This document shows, piece by piece, positions 1 to 11,495 of a DNA stretch of 64,000 bases; the stretch's first letter is position 1; the number at the start of each line of letters is the position of its first letter. The notes under the pieces are model-generated. The model saw only the letters and a list, made by a program, of their open reading frames with translations. It was not told where the DNA came from and did not search any database. Made by a program: the position numbers and the translations under genes. The DNA comes from Phascolarctos cinereus (lineage: Eukaryota; Chordata; Mammalia; Diprotodontia; Phascolarctidae): the NCBI RefSeq assembly GCF_002099425.1, contig NW_018343990.1:2294001-2358000 (forward strand). The letters run 5' to 3'.

Positions 1-502
1 AAAAGTCCTCACTGCTCTTTATTGTGTCCAAAGGAGGTATCTACCTCCTAAAGAGCCCTGGATTCTCAAGGCTCAGAGCATATTTGAAATATGGCCCTAT
101 GAGGGGAGAATGAAAAAGAATTCCTGTGTCCTTACCACTTCCCAGAACCCACTCAGTCAGGGAAGAAGAGTTCTAGGTATACAAAAATAGCCTTGAGGCT
201 ACTCTGAAAATCCCTGACCATTACAACAGGCAGGCCTTCATGTTCCCCTGGCAAGAAAGATACCAGCAGAGTTCAGTTATTCTGATGATACCCAAGTTGA
301 TAGATTTACCTTCCCCTCAGCAGGAGGAGGTAGAATAAGACAGACATTAGGGCACATCTTAAGGTCCAGTAGTACTGGACTGTAACATCAGAATGGGACA
401 GCCTATGGCTTCATTTATGGCCAGGAACTGGGTGAGAAGAGGGGGGGTTGGTGCGAGGAGAGAAGGGGGAGGCCGAGACAACAAAACAGTGATTGGTTTT
501 CT
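1..502. other. unique non-coding DNA
   Basis: No gene, repeat family or RNA motif is recognised. Reading frames are short. A purine-rich patch lies at about 430-475. Confidence 0.6.
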
Positions 503-790
503 AATCAATCAATCAAGGATTATTAAGTACTTGCTTTGTGCCAGACACTATTAAGCAATGGAGATACAAAGAAAAAAATGAAAAAAATCCTGCCTTCAAA
601 AACCTTACTTTCTGATGGTGGAGACAATGTGAAGTATATACAGAATACGGAGAACCTTAGAGGGAAAAGGTATGTTTGTGTGTCAGATGAGGGGTGGTGT
701 CACAAAAGACCTCTTGAAGTTGAGTCTCAAAAGCATTCTAAGAGGCAGAATGGAGAGAAAGGGCATATGTAAAGACCTAGAGGTACAAGA
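503..790 (-). mobile_element. L2 LINE 3' end fragment
   Basis: Read on the plus strand it starts with repeated ATCA and then has the reversed L2 tail pattern: TTATTAAGTACTTGC, 'tgtgccagacact', 'gagatacaaaga', then degraded 3' coding sequence. The element points left. It is old and diverged. Confidence 0.75.
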
Positions 791-2785
791 TGGATCCGGG
801 AGCAATCAATTCTTCATCCTCTTAGATGTTCCTGAGATTATCTATTCACCCCACCTCCTCAAGTTGACCCCAGAAATGCTTGGTTTGGCTACAGAAAGTC
901 AGACTAATCGATAGTTTAGGGAAATTGTTTACCACTTATGCCTAATAACCATGCAGAACAATATAACAGCGAATAATTACAAATATTCAAGGTCCATTAC
1001 AAATATTCAAGGTCCATTTTATTAGATTTCAACACTTTACATGTGCTCATTCCTACAGTTTGAGGTTCCTGTAAAATCTCTATACAATCTGACAAGACTG
1101 TTATTAAGTTTCCCTCCCTTTTCCCCATTCCCACCCTCCAACTTTCTGTTAACATTGTCCTCTCAAGACTCACAGCAGCTTGAGATGTACCTGGCTCCTC
1201 AAAGACTATGCCAGCAGAGCACAACCCCTGGCAGGTTCTGCCCACTAGGCTTCAACTGTGGGCTTCATTACAACCAAATCATCAATATTTGAAATGCAGA
1301 AATAAATAATAAGTTATTAATTTTATAATGCAATGTTATTTAAAAAAAAAAAAGAATTGAGGAAAATACAATCTCTTCCAAATGAAGTCTTTTGAACACT
1401 AAGGCAAAGGTCTATTTTTTTTTTACATCTCAATTATCCATATGGCTTCCTCCAACCTCCAATACTTTCCTGAGTCACACTAAGAGGAAAGAGCATTCAG
1501 AATACACCTAACATTCAAATTAAGGGTCAGTTTTTTTCTTCTGCAATGGCACATGTGCCCTCCTGCCAAATGGCTTCAAATCATCTCTACCATTCACTTG
1601 CTTAGCCACTCTATAAAAATATTTCCCATGTTATTTCATTGCCTACATGTGTAGTTTTCCTAATGTACTATGTATTCTCAAGAATGGGAAATATATGGAA
1701 CCTTTCTCTCTTAAAATGCCTTAGCTCTTAGGGGGTAAAAATCAATCAAAAGAGAAATCAAGGAGAGACCATAAAAGACATCCATCAATGTAGACATTAA
1801 AATTTAATAATTCACTTTAAACTGAAGATGAGTTAAGTTGCATTTCTAGACCTTTGTAAGTGATATGACTCTTATTCTGGTTTTCAATGATACAAAAGAT
1901 CACTTCTGCAAATGCCAATGAGCCTAGTGTTTCCAAAATCCAACTTGACCAAAAGACAGCTGAATAAAATGCTTCCTCCCTTTTCACTAACACTCGTCTG
2001 CAAAGGGATGTGTGCTACCTGTCAGTCTCTAGAAGGGGCCAGCAGAAACATATGGGCACAAAGAACCATAATTTATGTGGGTCACTGAGCAGCTCCCTAT
2101 GGAAGGAAATCAGTGAGGATTCAGTCTCCAGCCATGCTCTTCACCCACACTTAATCTCAGGATGCTAAACTGACAAGAACGAAAATGGCAATCACTCGCT
2201 CTATTTAATTTCCACAAAAATAAAAATGAGGGCAGGCAGGCAGCTTGTGCTGTGACAGTGCCCAGGTCCTGGTGCTGAGGAGCAGAACACCGCAAATAAA
2301 TACATGAATCACTGGTGCTCTCCTTTTGTCAAGAAAGAGAATGACATCCAGATGAGAGTCATTAAAAACATTCACACAACAAGTAACGTCTCCCTTCCAC
2401 ACTCCGCTTTCCTTTCCTAATGGCTTTTCACATTTCATGCTGGCACCAAGGGTTAGAAAGCCAAAATTACAGGTATTGGAATAGCATCATGGATGCCACA
2501 TCCTATTTAAAATGGATGAGCAATTTAATTGATGCTTGAACTTCCAAGCAGTGAGAGAGAAGCCCACATGGAATTTAGGAGCAGGAGGGAGGGAAGAAGA
2601 GAGGCAGAGGGCTAGTAGATAAGTTTTATATGACTCAAAGGCTCATTCACTGTTCTCTAGCTTGGTACCAAGCATAAATGAATAACCCAGAGCATCACAT
2701 TCTTGAATAAAGAAAAGAAGCTAAGTGGATGGCTTGGGCTACAGGTTAATGTTCTTAATTCCATAAAGATGAAGATGTAAGTAGC
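791..2785. other. unique non-coding DNA
   Basis: About 2 kb without a repeat family or gene I can identify. It contains a 20-bp tandem duplication at 976-1015 and several A or T runs. Open frames here are under 85 codons and resemble nothing known. Confidence 0.55.
976..1015. repeat. 20-bp perfect tandem duplication
   Basis: The unit ATTACAAATATTCAAGGTCC occurs twice with no gap and no mismatch. The next bases (ATT) start a third copy that breaks off. Confidence 0.95.
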
Positions 2786-2874
2786 ATGCATGTATATATA
2801 CATACGTGTATGTATGTATCAGTGTAACACAGGCTTAGGCACTTTGATATTATCCACACATATACAGACATGTG

Positions 2875-2941
<67 letters not shown>

Positions 2942-2978
2942 ATATACATATACATATATATATATATACATACAAATA
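2786..2978. repeat. TA/TACA microsatellite
   Basis: GTATGTAT-type units lead into a pure TA run of about 46 bp (2881-2926), followed by mixed CATATA units. The Tyr/Ile-rich open frames here on both strands come from the repeat. Confidence 0.95.
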
Positions 2979-3415
2979 ATAAACTATTTGAGCACATTAT
3001 AATATGGCAATCACTAATGGCAATGAAAGACTTGGCAGGATGCCTATTTTGGTAGGCTACATCATTTTTAGTCAAATACAGGGAAGTCTCTGGTTCACAA
3101 ATACTCAATTTATGAACAGCCTGTACATGGCAAGTTATGAGAAATTTAGAGAATCAGTTGTCCTAGTTCAAAGCCTATCTCTTCATCTTTCTCTTTGCTC
3201 CCCAACCTGTACCACCTAAAGAGAAGAGATCCAGAAAGGCACCTCCTCATAAGATCATTCATAAGATAATGCTGCCCAGAAGTCATTAGAAAACTTCCTA
3301 GAATTACTGGTATATGTTTATCCAGGAGTTAGAAAACCTTTGGCTCCATTTTTTTCCTCCATTACACACCCTCTAATTTTACCCCTGCTTCTGGTCAGAA
3401 TTTGTTGAGAATCTC
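2979..3415. other. unique non-coding DNA
   Basis: No recognisable gene, repeat or RNA. Confidence 0.5.
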
Positions 3416-3635
3416 TCTTTGTTCCAATCAAAATGTCCTGCTTTCTTTTCCCTGTACCTGATTTCCATCTCGTGCCTCCATGCACAGACTGTTCCCCAAG
3501 CCTGGAAAGTACTTCCTTCTCACTCCTACCTTTTGGAATCCAGAGGGTCTCTTCAAGACTCACTCAGACTGTACCTCCTACGCTACAGCTCTCCTGATTC
3601 TCACAATGATTAGCGCCCTCTTCCATTAAATTACT
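3416..3635 (+). mobile_element. L2 LINE fragment (ORF2 3' region)
   Basis: Has the order typical of the L2 3' coding region: 'tgcctccatgcacagactg', 'ttccccaagcctggaaagt', then 'cttcaagactcactcagac'. The tail is missing. No frame is open throughout. Confidence 0.7.
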
Positions 3636-3859
3636 TTGTATGCTTTTTGAATGAATGAGGGTTTAAGAAGAAAAGGGCCTAGAATAAGATAAAAGAAAAT
3701 GGAGCACAATTAATGCAACATCTATATAAGATGGTTTATGAAAAAAGGACTGAGGTTTAAAATTATATTACATAATTTTTTGTTTAGTCATTAGTATTTT
3801 GTTATTTACTTATTATTGTTATGTTGTTATTTAGTCATTTCGATTTACTGATTCTTTCA

Positions 3860-4002
3860 GCTGTAAGGTACCTAGTGCAATCACTAGATTTTACAGATAA
3901 GGTAACTAAGAGCCAGAGGTGGAGTGACTATCCCAGGATGACAGAGCACTTGGGTGGCAGAGCTGTAACGCAAAGCCAGGTCTTTGGATTCTGCTGCTGT
4001 CA
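3860..4002 (-). mobile_element. MIR-type SINE fragment
   Basis: Reversed MIR core: 'attttacagataagg', 'taactaagagccagagg', 'gtgactatcccagga', 'cacttgggtggcagagct'. Diverged. Confidence 0.7.
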
Positions 4003-4014
4003 TAAATTTTCAGT

Positions 4015-4243
4015 AACCCCAAATAAAATGACCTCTCCCTCTCCTGAATTCTCAGGACACTTTGATCTTTTTCTACTGTATTTTTGTGTTCTAGTTCTGT
4101 ATGTAGATGTTATCTCTTCTCTCTGGCTCAAAGGCTCTTTGTGGGCAGGGTAGTGACCATAGTTCCTGTAGTTTCTGCCTCCTTTAGGTCTAAGCATAAC
4201 ACTTTGTACTCAGCAGACTCTTGATAAGCGTTTGAATTGAACT
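4015..4243 (+). mobile_element. L2 LINE 3' end
   Basis: Ends in the L2 tail pattern 'tttgtgggcagggtagtg ... cactttgtactcagcag ... cttgataagcgtttgaattga'. Lies directly downstream of the reversed MIR. Confidence 0.7.
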
Positions 4244-4640
4244 CTACCTGTATTACCCAATGCCGAAGAGGTTTTCACTGTTGTTAAAAAATGAATGATA
4301 CCCACAAAACACTGAAGAACTGTGCAAAAAGAAAATATAGATTTTTGGAGTGAACATTTCTAAGGAGTAATGACTGGCATGTGTAAACAGAAAGGTAGTT
4401 GCTGAGCCATGAAAAAAACATTCTCCACATGCCCTTTTAAGGCTTCAAAGAAAACGTGCCTGCCTACCCAATGGCATAAGCTTCTCAGGACCCCAACCAA
4501 GCAGATCATGATAAAGACGATGGTGCCACTAAGAAGAAACCACACAGAAAACGTGAGCCTCTCAAAGGGAATAATAAGGTCAACCACAGACACTACATCT
4601 CTATTTTCAAGGAGTCATTCTCCTGAGATTTGAAAGTCAT
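4244..4640. other. unique non-coding DNA
   Basis: Nothing recognised. Overlapping open frames of 74-77 codons on the two strands have no family signature. Confidence 0.5.
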
Positions 4641-4644
4641 CTCC

Positions 4645-4800
4645 TCTAAGTTGCTACCTAATTAATTCTCACAGTGTCTATGAGAAGGAAGAAAGGGTCC
4701 GAATCTTATTAAGCATTGTCTACAAGTGAAGAAACAGATAGCCAGGGTTTAGAATAGTTCCTAAGTTTACCAATGGAGCCAAGCCTGGAGGTCTCAAGAC
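4645..4800 (-). mobile_element. probable worn MIR-type SINE
   Basis: Weak reversed-MIR order: 'aattctcacagtgtctatg', 'caagtgaagaaacagatag', 'ccaatggagccaagcctgg'. Much diverged and could be a chance match. Confidence 0.35.
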
Positions 4801-4914
4801 ACCACTCCTGATCTTGGCCAAATTGTCTTCTTCCACAATGAACTCAGCTGACAAAACAGGGTTATCGGCTGAGAAGACAAAAGGTAAATATCTTCATGTT
4901 GCTATGAGATTCAA

Positions 4915-5365
4915 GTCAATTCCAAAAGTATTTATTTAAGCACTTTAACAGGGGCAGTGGGTGGTAGAGCAGATAGAGCACCATCCCTGGAGTCTGGAGG
5001 CCCTGAGTTCAAATCCAGCCTCAGATATATAGCACTCACCGGCTGTGAGACTCTGGGCAAGTCACTTAACCACAATTGCCTCATCAAAAAAATAAAAAAT
5101 AAATTTTACAAAAGCGCTTTGTCAGTTACCATTAAAACAAAAGGCCCTGCTGCCCTTGAGGAACTTAGCTTTTACTAGACAGAAATAGCAGGTATGTAGA
5201 TCAGTAAATGCAGAACACAAAGAAAATTAAGAGAGTTCTCTGCACCTGGGCTACAAAATGGTAACAACTGGGGACATGAAAAAGGATCCAACACAGAAGG
5301 TGGAACCTAAGCTGAGACTCAAAAGGGTCAGGGATTCCAAGAAGCAGAAGTGAGATGGAGAACAT
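4915..5365 (-). mobile_element. L2 LINE 3' end, split by a SINE
   Basis: The left part (4915-4950) has 'agtatttatttaagcac'. After the SINE the element continues with 'aaggccctgctgcccttg', 'aggaacttagcttttact' and degraded coding sequence. A second L2 tail begins directly next to it. Confidence 0.65.
4951..5104 (+). mobile_element. marsupial tRNA-derived SINE
   Basis: Head GGGGCAGTGGGTGG, then 'gatagagcaccatccctgg', the B-box region 'gagttcaaatccagcctc', 'gggcaagtcacttaacc' and an A-rich tail. It lies inside the L2 tail, so it is the younger element. Confidence 0.88.
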
Positions 5366-6812
5366 TCAATCAATTAATCAATTTTTAATAACCACCTACT
5401 ATGTGACAGGCACTGTGCTAAGCTCTGGGGATACAAAAAGAGACAAAAGACAGTTTCTACCCTCAGGAATCACACAATCTAATGGAATTACATTACTGGC
5501 ATGGTGGAAAGCCTATTAATAATTGCATTTTATATTATAATGATGTAATGATTTTTATGTATAACATAAAAGATTAATAAAAGTAACTAGCACTGATATA
5601 ACACTTTAAAGTTTCAAAGAACCTTGCATATTAATTCATTTGAATCCCACAGCAACCCAATGAGGTATGTGTTATTGCTATTCTGATTTTATAAATCAGG
5701 AAACTGAGGCAGAGAGAGGTAAAGTGACTTGCCCAGGCTGACACAGCCTGATTAAGGATTTGAGGCAAGATTTGACTTAGGTCTTTCTGACTCCAAGTCT
5801 ATTACTAGCCATGGTGCTACCTTCAAAAGGCACAGAGGATGAGCATCAAAAAGATGTTGTTTCAAGTACACAGAAGAGGAAAAAAATGGAGCTCTAAAGG
5901 GACACAGACATGCAGAATAATTTTACTATCATATTAAATTTAATATATGATTTTTAAAAAACACTGCATGTACAAGACCATAATTTCATAAACAATCCTC
6001 ATTTTATTTTCTTTGCATATTGAAATGTTTATATTTGTTGATGCTCAAAAAAAAACCACAAAGAAAATGTAAATTGAAAAGGCGCAAAGGCAGAGGTCAA
6101 TCTGGCCAGAAGTTGGAGTTCCTAAGGGTAGGACGTGGGGAGGAGTGATATGTGAAGTTGGTCTGGAAAGATAGGTGGGAGCCAGACTTTAGAAGCTTTT
6201 AAATGAGAAACAGAAGAGTTTGCCATAAATCCTTGAGTCAATAGGAAGCCACTCAAGTGTCCTGAGTGACAAGAACGTCATGGTCAAACCTGTATTTTAG
6301 AAACACTGATCTGACAGCTGTTTAAAAAATGAACTGGAGAGGAGAGAAAGGCTAGAAGGAACAGGGCCAATTAAATGGCTATTACAAAGTCCAGGTGAGA
6401 ACCAATGAGAACATCAACTAAGATGAGTGAGGGGAAACAACTGGGTGGGAGAGATGTTGTGGAAATTCAATCAACAAGACATGGAAACTGACTGAACGTG
6501 GCTGGTGAGGGAGAGCCAAGGGTCTAGCAAGAAAGGCTTTGAGGTTGCCAATAGGTCAATAAGAATGAAAGTGCCCTCCACACAAAGTAGAAAAAATTAA
6601 GAAGAGGTGTGGGATTTAGGGGGAAAGATGAGTTCCACTTATGTCAGGTTTGAGGTATGTATGGGATACCCTTGTGAAGATGTCAAGAAGGCATTTGGTG
6701 ACACAGTTTAGAAGAGATGTGAGGGGCTATAGATTTGCATATTCATCTACATAAAGATAGTAACTGAACCCTTTGAAGCTGACAAGATAACCAAGAGAAA
6801 GGGTATGGGGGG
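5366..6812 (-). mobile_element. L2 LINE, about 1.2 kb, split by a MIR
   Basis: The left end is the reversed tail: 'accacctactatgtgacag', 'gcactgtgctaagctctgg', 'ggatacaaaaagag'. After the MIR it continues with the reversed 3' part of ORF2, for example 'ctggctcccacctatcttt' read on the minus strand. No frame survives. An autonomous copy would be several kb, so this is 5'-truncated. Confidence 0.75.
5576..5822 (-). mobile_element. MIR-type SINE inserted in L2
   Basis: Nearly full-length reversed MIR: 'ataacactttaaagtttc', 'aatcccacagcaacccaat', 'ggaaactgaggcagagag', 'aaagtgacttgcccagg'. It divides the L2 and so inserted later. Confidence 0.85.
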
Positions 6813-7253
6813 GGGAGAACCTAGCAATTATTTGCTAGTAAACTAAACTGGGGTCTGTGTTGTGGGTACCCTTTCATTTAGTTCATTAACAAAATCAATT
6901 TGGTTGATGCCCGAGATACCCTGACCTTAAACTGATGAGGTGCCAGTGAAGTCAACATTTTCCCTCTTTCATTACTCTCACTCTCTCCTTTTGAACTACG
7001 GGTGGGCTGATTTTCTTAATTTGAAGTTCATCTGCTTTTGTGGATTTGACTAAAACCCTGAACTAAAATGCCAAATATAAACACACACATACAAACTATA
7101 TGTGTATATATATGGTTTTATAAACAGATTTTTCCAAATAAGAATTCAACTATGTCAATCAAACATGATTTCTTGGAGGAACTTTAGTAAAAAGTGTTGT
7201 AATCACTATATACAGAATATGCTGTTTTCCAGCTTGACTTACTTTATACACAT

Positions 7254-7256
<3 letters not shown>
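6813..7256. other. unique non-coding DNA
   Basis: No gene or repeat family seen. Begins next to a run of nine G. An irregular CA/TA stretch lies near 7080-7115. Confidence 0.5.

Positions 7257-7293
<37 letters not shown>
7257..7293. repeat. CA dinucleotide microsatellite
   Basis: A CA run of about 33 bp, preceded by CATA units. It accounts for the Thr-His open frame ending here. Confidence 0.95.
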
Positions 7294-7298
<5 letters not shown>

Positions 7299-7337
7299 TT
7301 AATAAAACCAAGTTGATAAAGATCTTACATCTCAACA

Positions 7338-7522
7338 CAGGGGTACTGAACCAGGAAGGAGTGTGAACTTGTTTTAAAAAATATTTTGTTAACTGTATTT
7401 CAATAGCACTGGTTTCCTCTGTAACCCTAAATATTTTATTTTATGTATTTAAAAGTATTATTCTGAGAAGGGGTCCATAGGCTTCATCAGGCTGCCATAC
7501 AAAAAAGGTTGAAAAAGCTCTG
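7338..7522 (-). mobile_element. small hAT-type DNA transposon (MITE)
   Basis: A 185-bp element. The left end is CAGGGGTACTGAACC. The right end, 'aaggttgaaaaagctctg', is its imperfect inverse. The interior ('tctgagaaggggtccatag') matches three other copies in this window. The family name is not certain. Confidence 0.7.
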
Positions 7523-8094
7523 TGAGTAGAGAATTTAGTCTCTTCTCAGCAATTTAAAGATTTAGGCTTATTCACAGGCTGCAAAATTCCTTCCTAAACA
7601 GACGGAGAAAGATCTACTCATTATTCAGCATAATTACTCAAGTGAATCATGCCAAAGGATTTAGCTATGCCCTAAAAATAACATTTAAAAAATAGCCTAC
7701 AAACTAATGAAAAATTAGTATTCCATTCTCTTTACCAGTCCAATCAACAAAATATTAATTGATCATTGTTAGGATTAAAAAAATAAAAGACTGCAGGGTT
7801 GAGCATACCCACCCTGAGCTAACCAATTAGTCAGGAAAATAAAATTAACGTGAGGAAAATAAACTTATAATAAACGTCTAAAAATAAAAACAAAAATAGA
7901 AAAGATTATCATCAAGTGAATTAAGCCTAAAATAATCATTATGAGTTCGGAACCCAAGCCTGATGATTCTTAGCCAAGGGTTTTTTCTGTATCTACTTTC
8001 CTAAGATGTAGCCATTAGTAATTTACCTTCTGGGTTGTATGAAGGAGGGATTACGAGCTTCTCCCCAAACTCTACAACTATTTCAAACCCAAAA
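7523..8094. other. unique non-coding DNA
   Basis: AT-rich. No repeat family or gene recognised. Confidence 0.5.
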
Positions 8095-8125
8095 AGCATT
8101 TATTAAGTTCCTATTATGTGAGATG
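8095..8125 (-). mobile_element. L2 LINE 3' tip
   Basis: A short piece with the reversed L2 terminal pattern 'catttattaagttcctatt'. It ends at the SINE beside it. Confidence 0.6.
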
Positions 8126-8128
8126 TAT

Positions 8129-8300
8129 GGGGCAGCCATGTATAATGGATAAAGAGAGCTAGCCTTCAAGTCGAGAAAGACTTGGCTTCTAGTTCCTTCC
8201 CTAGACATGGAACTGGTCAGATGACCTGAGGAAAGTCACTTAACAACTCAGTTCTCTGGGCAATTCTCTAAAAGTAGATTTGCAGAAGTGACCATCTGGG
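8129..8300 (+). mobile_element. marsupial tRNA-derived SINE, long-tailed variant
   Basis: Head 'ggggcagccatgtataatgg', then 'ctagccttcaagtcgagaa', 'aaagtcacttaacaac' and the tail 'gggcaattctctaaaagtag'. Three other copies share this tail type. Confidence 0.75.
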
Positions 8301-8354
8301 AGTATGATTTCCTCCCTGGGATTCCCCTCAACCAGCTAAATGAAAGATTCTGCC

Positions 8355-8545
8355 AGAAAGGGGCGGGAGGGAGGTACAGTGGTATAGCCTTGGGACTAAT
8401 GAGGCAAAAAGAAAACAGCGCTAGACCCCGAGGTAATTATTCTATTAGGGTCCTTAGTTTCCACTTTAATCCAATGAAGCAAAAAGGAATAAATGATCTC
8501 TGAAGGTCCCTTTTAGTTCAAAGAACTCTGGATTCTAAATTTCAA
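8355..8545 (+). mobile_element. MIR3-like SINE
   Basis: 'ggtacagtggtatagcctt' at the 5' side. At the 3' side is the MIR3 ending 'atctctgaaggtccctttt' followed by 'gttcaaagaactctgg'. Middle part worn. Confidence 0.65.
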
Positions 8546-9194
8546 CACCCAGCCTCCAGTTTGAAGAAGAAAGGCTCAGCTCTCCCTGAAGTTATCTCCA
8601 GAAGAAAATCTTTAAATAACAGAAGTGTTACGTTTACTTAGCATATGTACTCATTCAAAAGTGCCCTATCCAAAATAGCCAAGCCAAAAATAAGGTCCCT
8701 GTGAAATATGCTTGGATTCATGTGTTGAACTTCCCTCCCTGCCCTCATCCCACCTTTAAAGTTATCAGGGCAATAAACGGTTCCTTGGGGAGAAAATAAA
8801 AGAATGAGGCAAAAACGAAATTGAAGATGGACCCCCTTCCCCCAAAAACAATTTGAAGAGAAGCGTGGCCTGTGTCAGGAGGCTGGAAAGTGGCAGACTT
8901 TGAAGCTGAGGGGGAAAGGAAGGAAGACCACTCTACACTGAGAGTCAAGTAATAAGTATGAGGTTCTGCCCACAGAAAAAAAAAAAACAGAGCAGGAGGA
9001 GAGGAAGAAGAGACGAGTAAGGGAAAATTGGTGGACTCACAGCCAAAGGGGACAGAGGAAGCTATTTGCTGATGTGGCACAATAAGAAAGAAAACATTTA
9101 TTCTGCCTAGAGGTGGGGAACCTGGAAGATGGGGGGGGGCGGGGGGGAACATAACAAGGATGAGAGGGAGAGCTTCCCAAGGCTGATCTAATCC
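8546..9194. other. unique, purine-rich DNA
   Basis: The plus strand is strongly purine-rich from about 8860 to 9150 and ends with G9-C-G7 (9131-9147). The 135-codon minus-strand frame is just the polypyrimidine complement and is rich in Ser, Phe and Pro. No gene is called. Confidence 0.6.
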
Positions 9195-9510
9195 AGGAGG
9201 CCAAATTGGTTTATCTCAATCTCCGGGCATTCTCTCTGGCTCTCCCTCCTCAGCTCCAATTACTGACCTCCCTTGGTTTCCTTTAAGTCCCAACTAAAAG
9301 CCTACCATCCATGGGAAGCCTTCCCAAACTCCTCTTCATTCTAGTGCCTTCCCTATTAATTGTTTCCTACTTATCCTGAATGTAATTGTAACTTGCTTTT
9401 TGAGTTCCTTGAGAACAGGGACTGTATCTCTTGTATCCCCTGAATTTAGCACAGAGCCCAATACAGAGTAGGCACTTAGTAAATGTTTATTGAATTACTG
9501 AATGAGACAG
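9195..9510 (+). mobile_element. L2 LINE 3' end
   Basis: A good L2 tail: 'aagcctaccatccatggga', 'ctagtgccttccctatta', 'gagttccttgagaacaggg', 'gagtaggcacttagtaaat' and 'gtttattgaattactgaat'. Among the better preserved copies here. Confidence 0.88.
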
Positions 9511-9687
9511 TCAACACTGGATTGGCAACTAACTTCTCCTATTTCACAGCCAGTTTATAATATCTCATTTTGCTGCCCTAATAGTACAGTACCAGTAAAG
9601 CATCACTTTATAATCAGTCCTCTATCAAACACATTATAGTAAAGTGATGGATCAAATAAAATCATCAGTTTCTCCAAGTCCTCAGCT

Positions 9688-9892
9688 TTAAGGTTTCCCA
9701 AGCACTTTACAAATATAATCTCATTTTAAACTCACAACAACCCTAGGAGGTAGGTGCTATTATATTCCCATTTTGAAGATGAGGAAACTGAGGCAGACAC
9801 AGGGTGAAGCTAGTAAGTGTCTGAGGCCACATCTGAACTCAGGTCTTCATGATTCCATGTCTAGAGTTCTACTCTCTCCTCCACCACTGGAT
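9688..9892 (-). mobile_element. MIR-type SINE
   Basis: Reversed MIR from 'agcactttacaaatataatc' through 'ctcacaacaaccctaggag', 'agatgaggaaactgaggca' and 'gaactcaggtcttcatgat'. The middle near 'gtgacttgcc' is shortened. Confidence 0.88.
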
Positions 9893-11214
9893 TTCTTCTA
9901 CATCACTACATTTTACTACATCAAAATACAAGGCCCATCAAAAGAAAGTTGCATTGAAATGTTTTTTCCACTTTAGAAAACCACTGTTTAAAACAAAACA
10001 AAAAACCTAGTGCATCCAAATAGGGATTTTTCATTTGTTTATAGCGTGTTTTAATGTCTATTTTGTAGCATGTTCCCCTTAACCTAACAATATATTAGAA
10101 GAAAATAAAACAAAGCTGAAATCATTATGAATTTCTATTTAGCTTTCTTTCAAGGTGGAAATGAAAGTTGGGCTCCATGATATCTTCTACTGTTAATGGA
10201 TTTTCCCACTCCATTTAGATATCTTACCAACCACAGCTAGTTACTCCCTCACTCAGAAACATTAATAATTCACACCCAGCAGCTTCTAGCATCTATAGTT
10301 CATCTGGTAACTGATGAGAACTATTAAACAATTTCCAATAGATCATGCTCCCCCTCCATCCCACAAAGCAAGAGAGCATGTTATGATTTACTACCCACTC
10401 CAGTAAGTACTTTTTTGTGCAAAATGCTTTTTGTACAAAGAGATTAAATTTGGTTTCAGGGAATAAATTCATAATATCCTATAATAATGCCTTTTCTAAA
10501 GCAAATATGAAACAACACATTTATCTATAAGAGATAAATGTTTCAACAACCCCCAGATGGATGATTATGTAAAAGTCTAATACATTTTTTGGAAAGTAGC
10601 TAATTTCAAAATGGCTCTTGAAGACCATACATTTGGTCTGAAAGTCCACAGTCTTAAAGCTTATGAAGAAGAGCATTTTCCAGATGGCATCTCCTTTGAA
10701 TGGACTTCTAAAGAGTACTTTTAAAAATGTGTCTTCTCAGACTGTTTAGTTACTATGCTAACTACTAAAAAACTTTTAGATGACAATAAATAAGTGTCTA
10801 GGGATAAGTCCATTATCTCTGAGGTTCAGCATAAATAGTTGAAATATTGGGATGGGTTTCTGAAGCCCTTAAGATAATGGCCTATATTCATCTGCAGGAA
10901 ATGTAAATATACTTTCTTTCCAATGATAGACTTTGATGATGATTTTATAGGGCTGGCCTTCCTTACACATTAATTCTCATTTTGTTTAACTAAGTAGCTA
11001 AAGTAAATGATCAATATTTGCTCAAGAAAAAGAATGAAATAATGAAACCAGGGGCAATCATGAATCTAAAATATACATTGTGAGGCTATTTTAAAGTCAT
11101 TTCATGAGCCCAGGTTGTTCAGCTACAAAATGAGGTAGTCAAATTAGCTGATGTCAAAGAACTATTTCAGATTTTACTTTTTTTATGGTAAAAGATCAAT
11201 TTCCTACTGCTGTG
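9893..11214. other. unique non-coding DNA
   Basis: About 1.3 kb of AT-rich DNA with no repeat family, apart from a possible SINE 3' scrap near 11110-11150. A short hairpin lies at 10517-10541. Confidence 0.5.
10517..10541. repeat. 10-bp perfect inverted repeat
   Basis: ACATTTATCT and its exact inverse AGATAAATGT are separated by five bases. It could form a hairpin. In AT-rich DNA this may be chance. Confidence 0.85.
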
Positions 11215-11495
11215 AATTCAGACAAGCATTCCTTCTCCCCTCTCCTTCTCTCAGAATGTTTGTCTTCCTTCCATGTTCAGTTCAAATTTCACACCCTCCA
11301 GGTGCCCCTAGATGTGAATATTCTTTTGCCTCAGTCTTCCTAATGAACAGACTAATCTCCATTGTTTCTTCCTCTCCCTCTAAGGAGACAAGCTCCATGA
11401 ATGGAGGGACCATTTTATTTTTCTACCACCAGCACCAAGCATAGTGTTTTATACATATTAGTCACTCAATAAAATGTCTGTTTAATTGGATCTGA
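11215..11495 (+). mobile_element. L2 LINE 3' end
   Basis: 'caagcattccttctcccct', 'gagacaagctccatgaatg', 'gagggaccattttattttt', 'ccaccagcaccaagcatag' and 'gtcactcaataaaatgtct'. Standard order of an L2 tail, diverged. Confidence 0.75.

Noticed and set aside
8745-9152. 135-codon minus-strand frame
   Set aside because: Complement of a purine-rich tract. Low-complexity Ser/Phe/Pro composition, no domain, no promoter or splice context.
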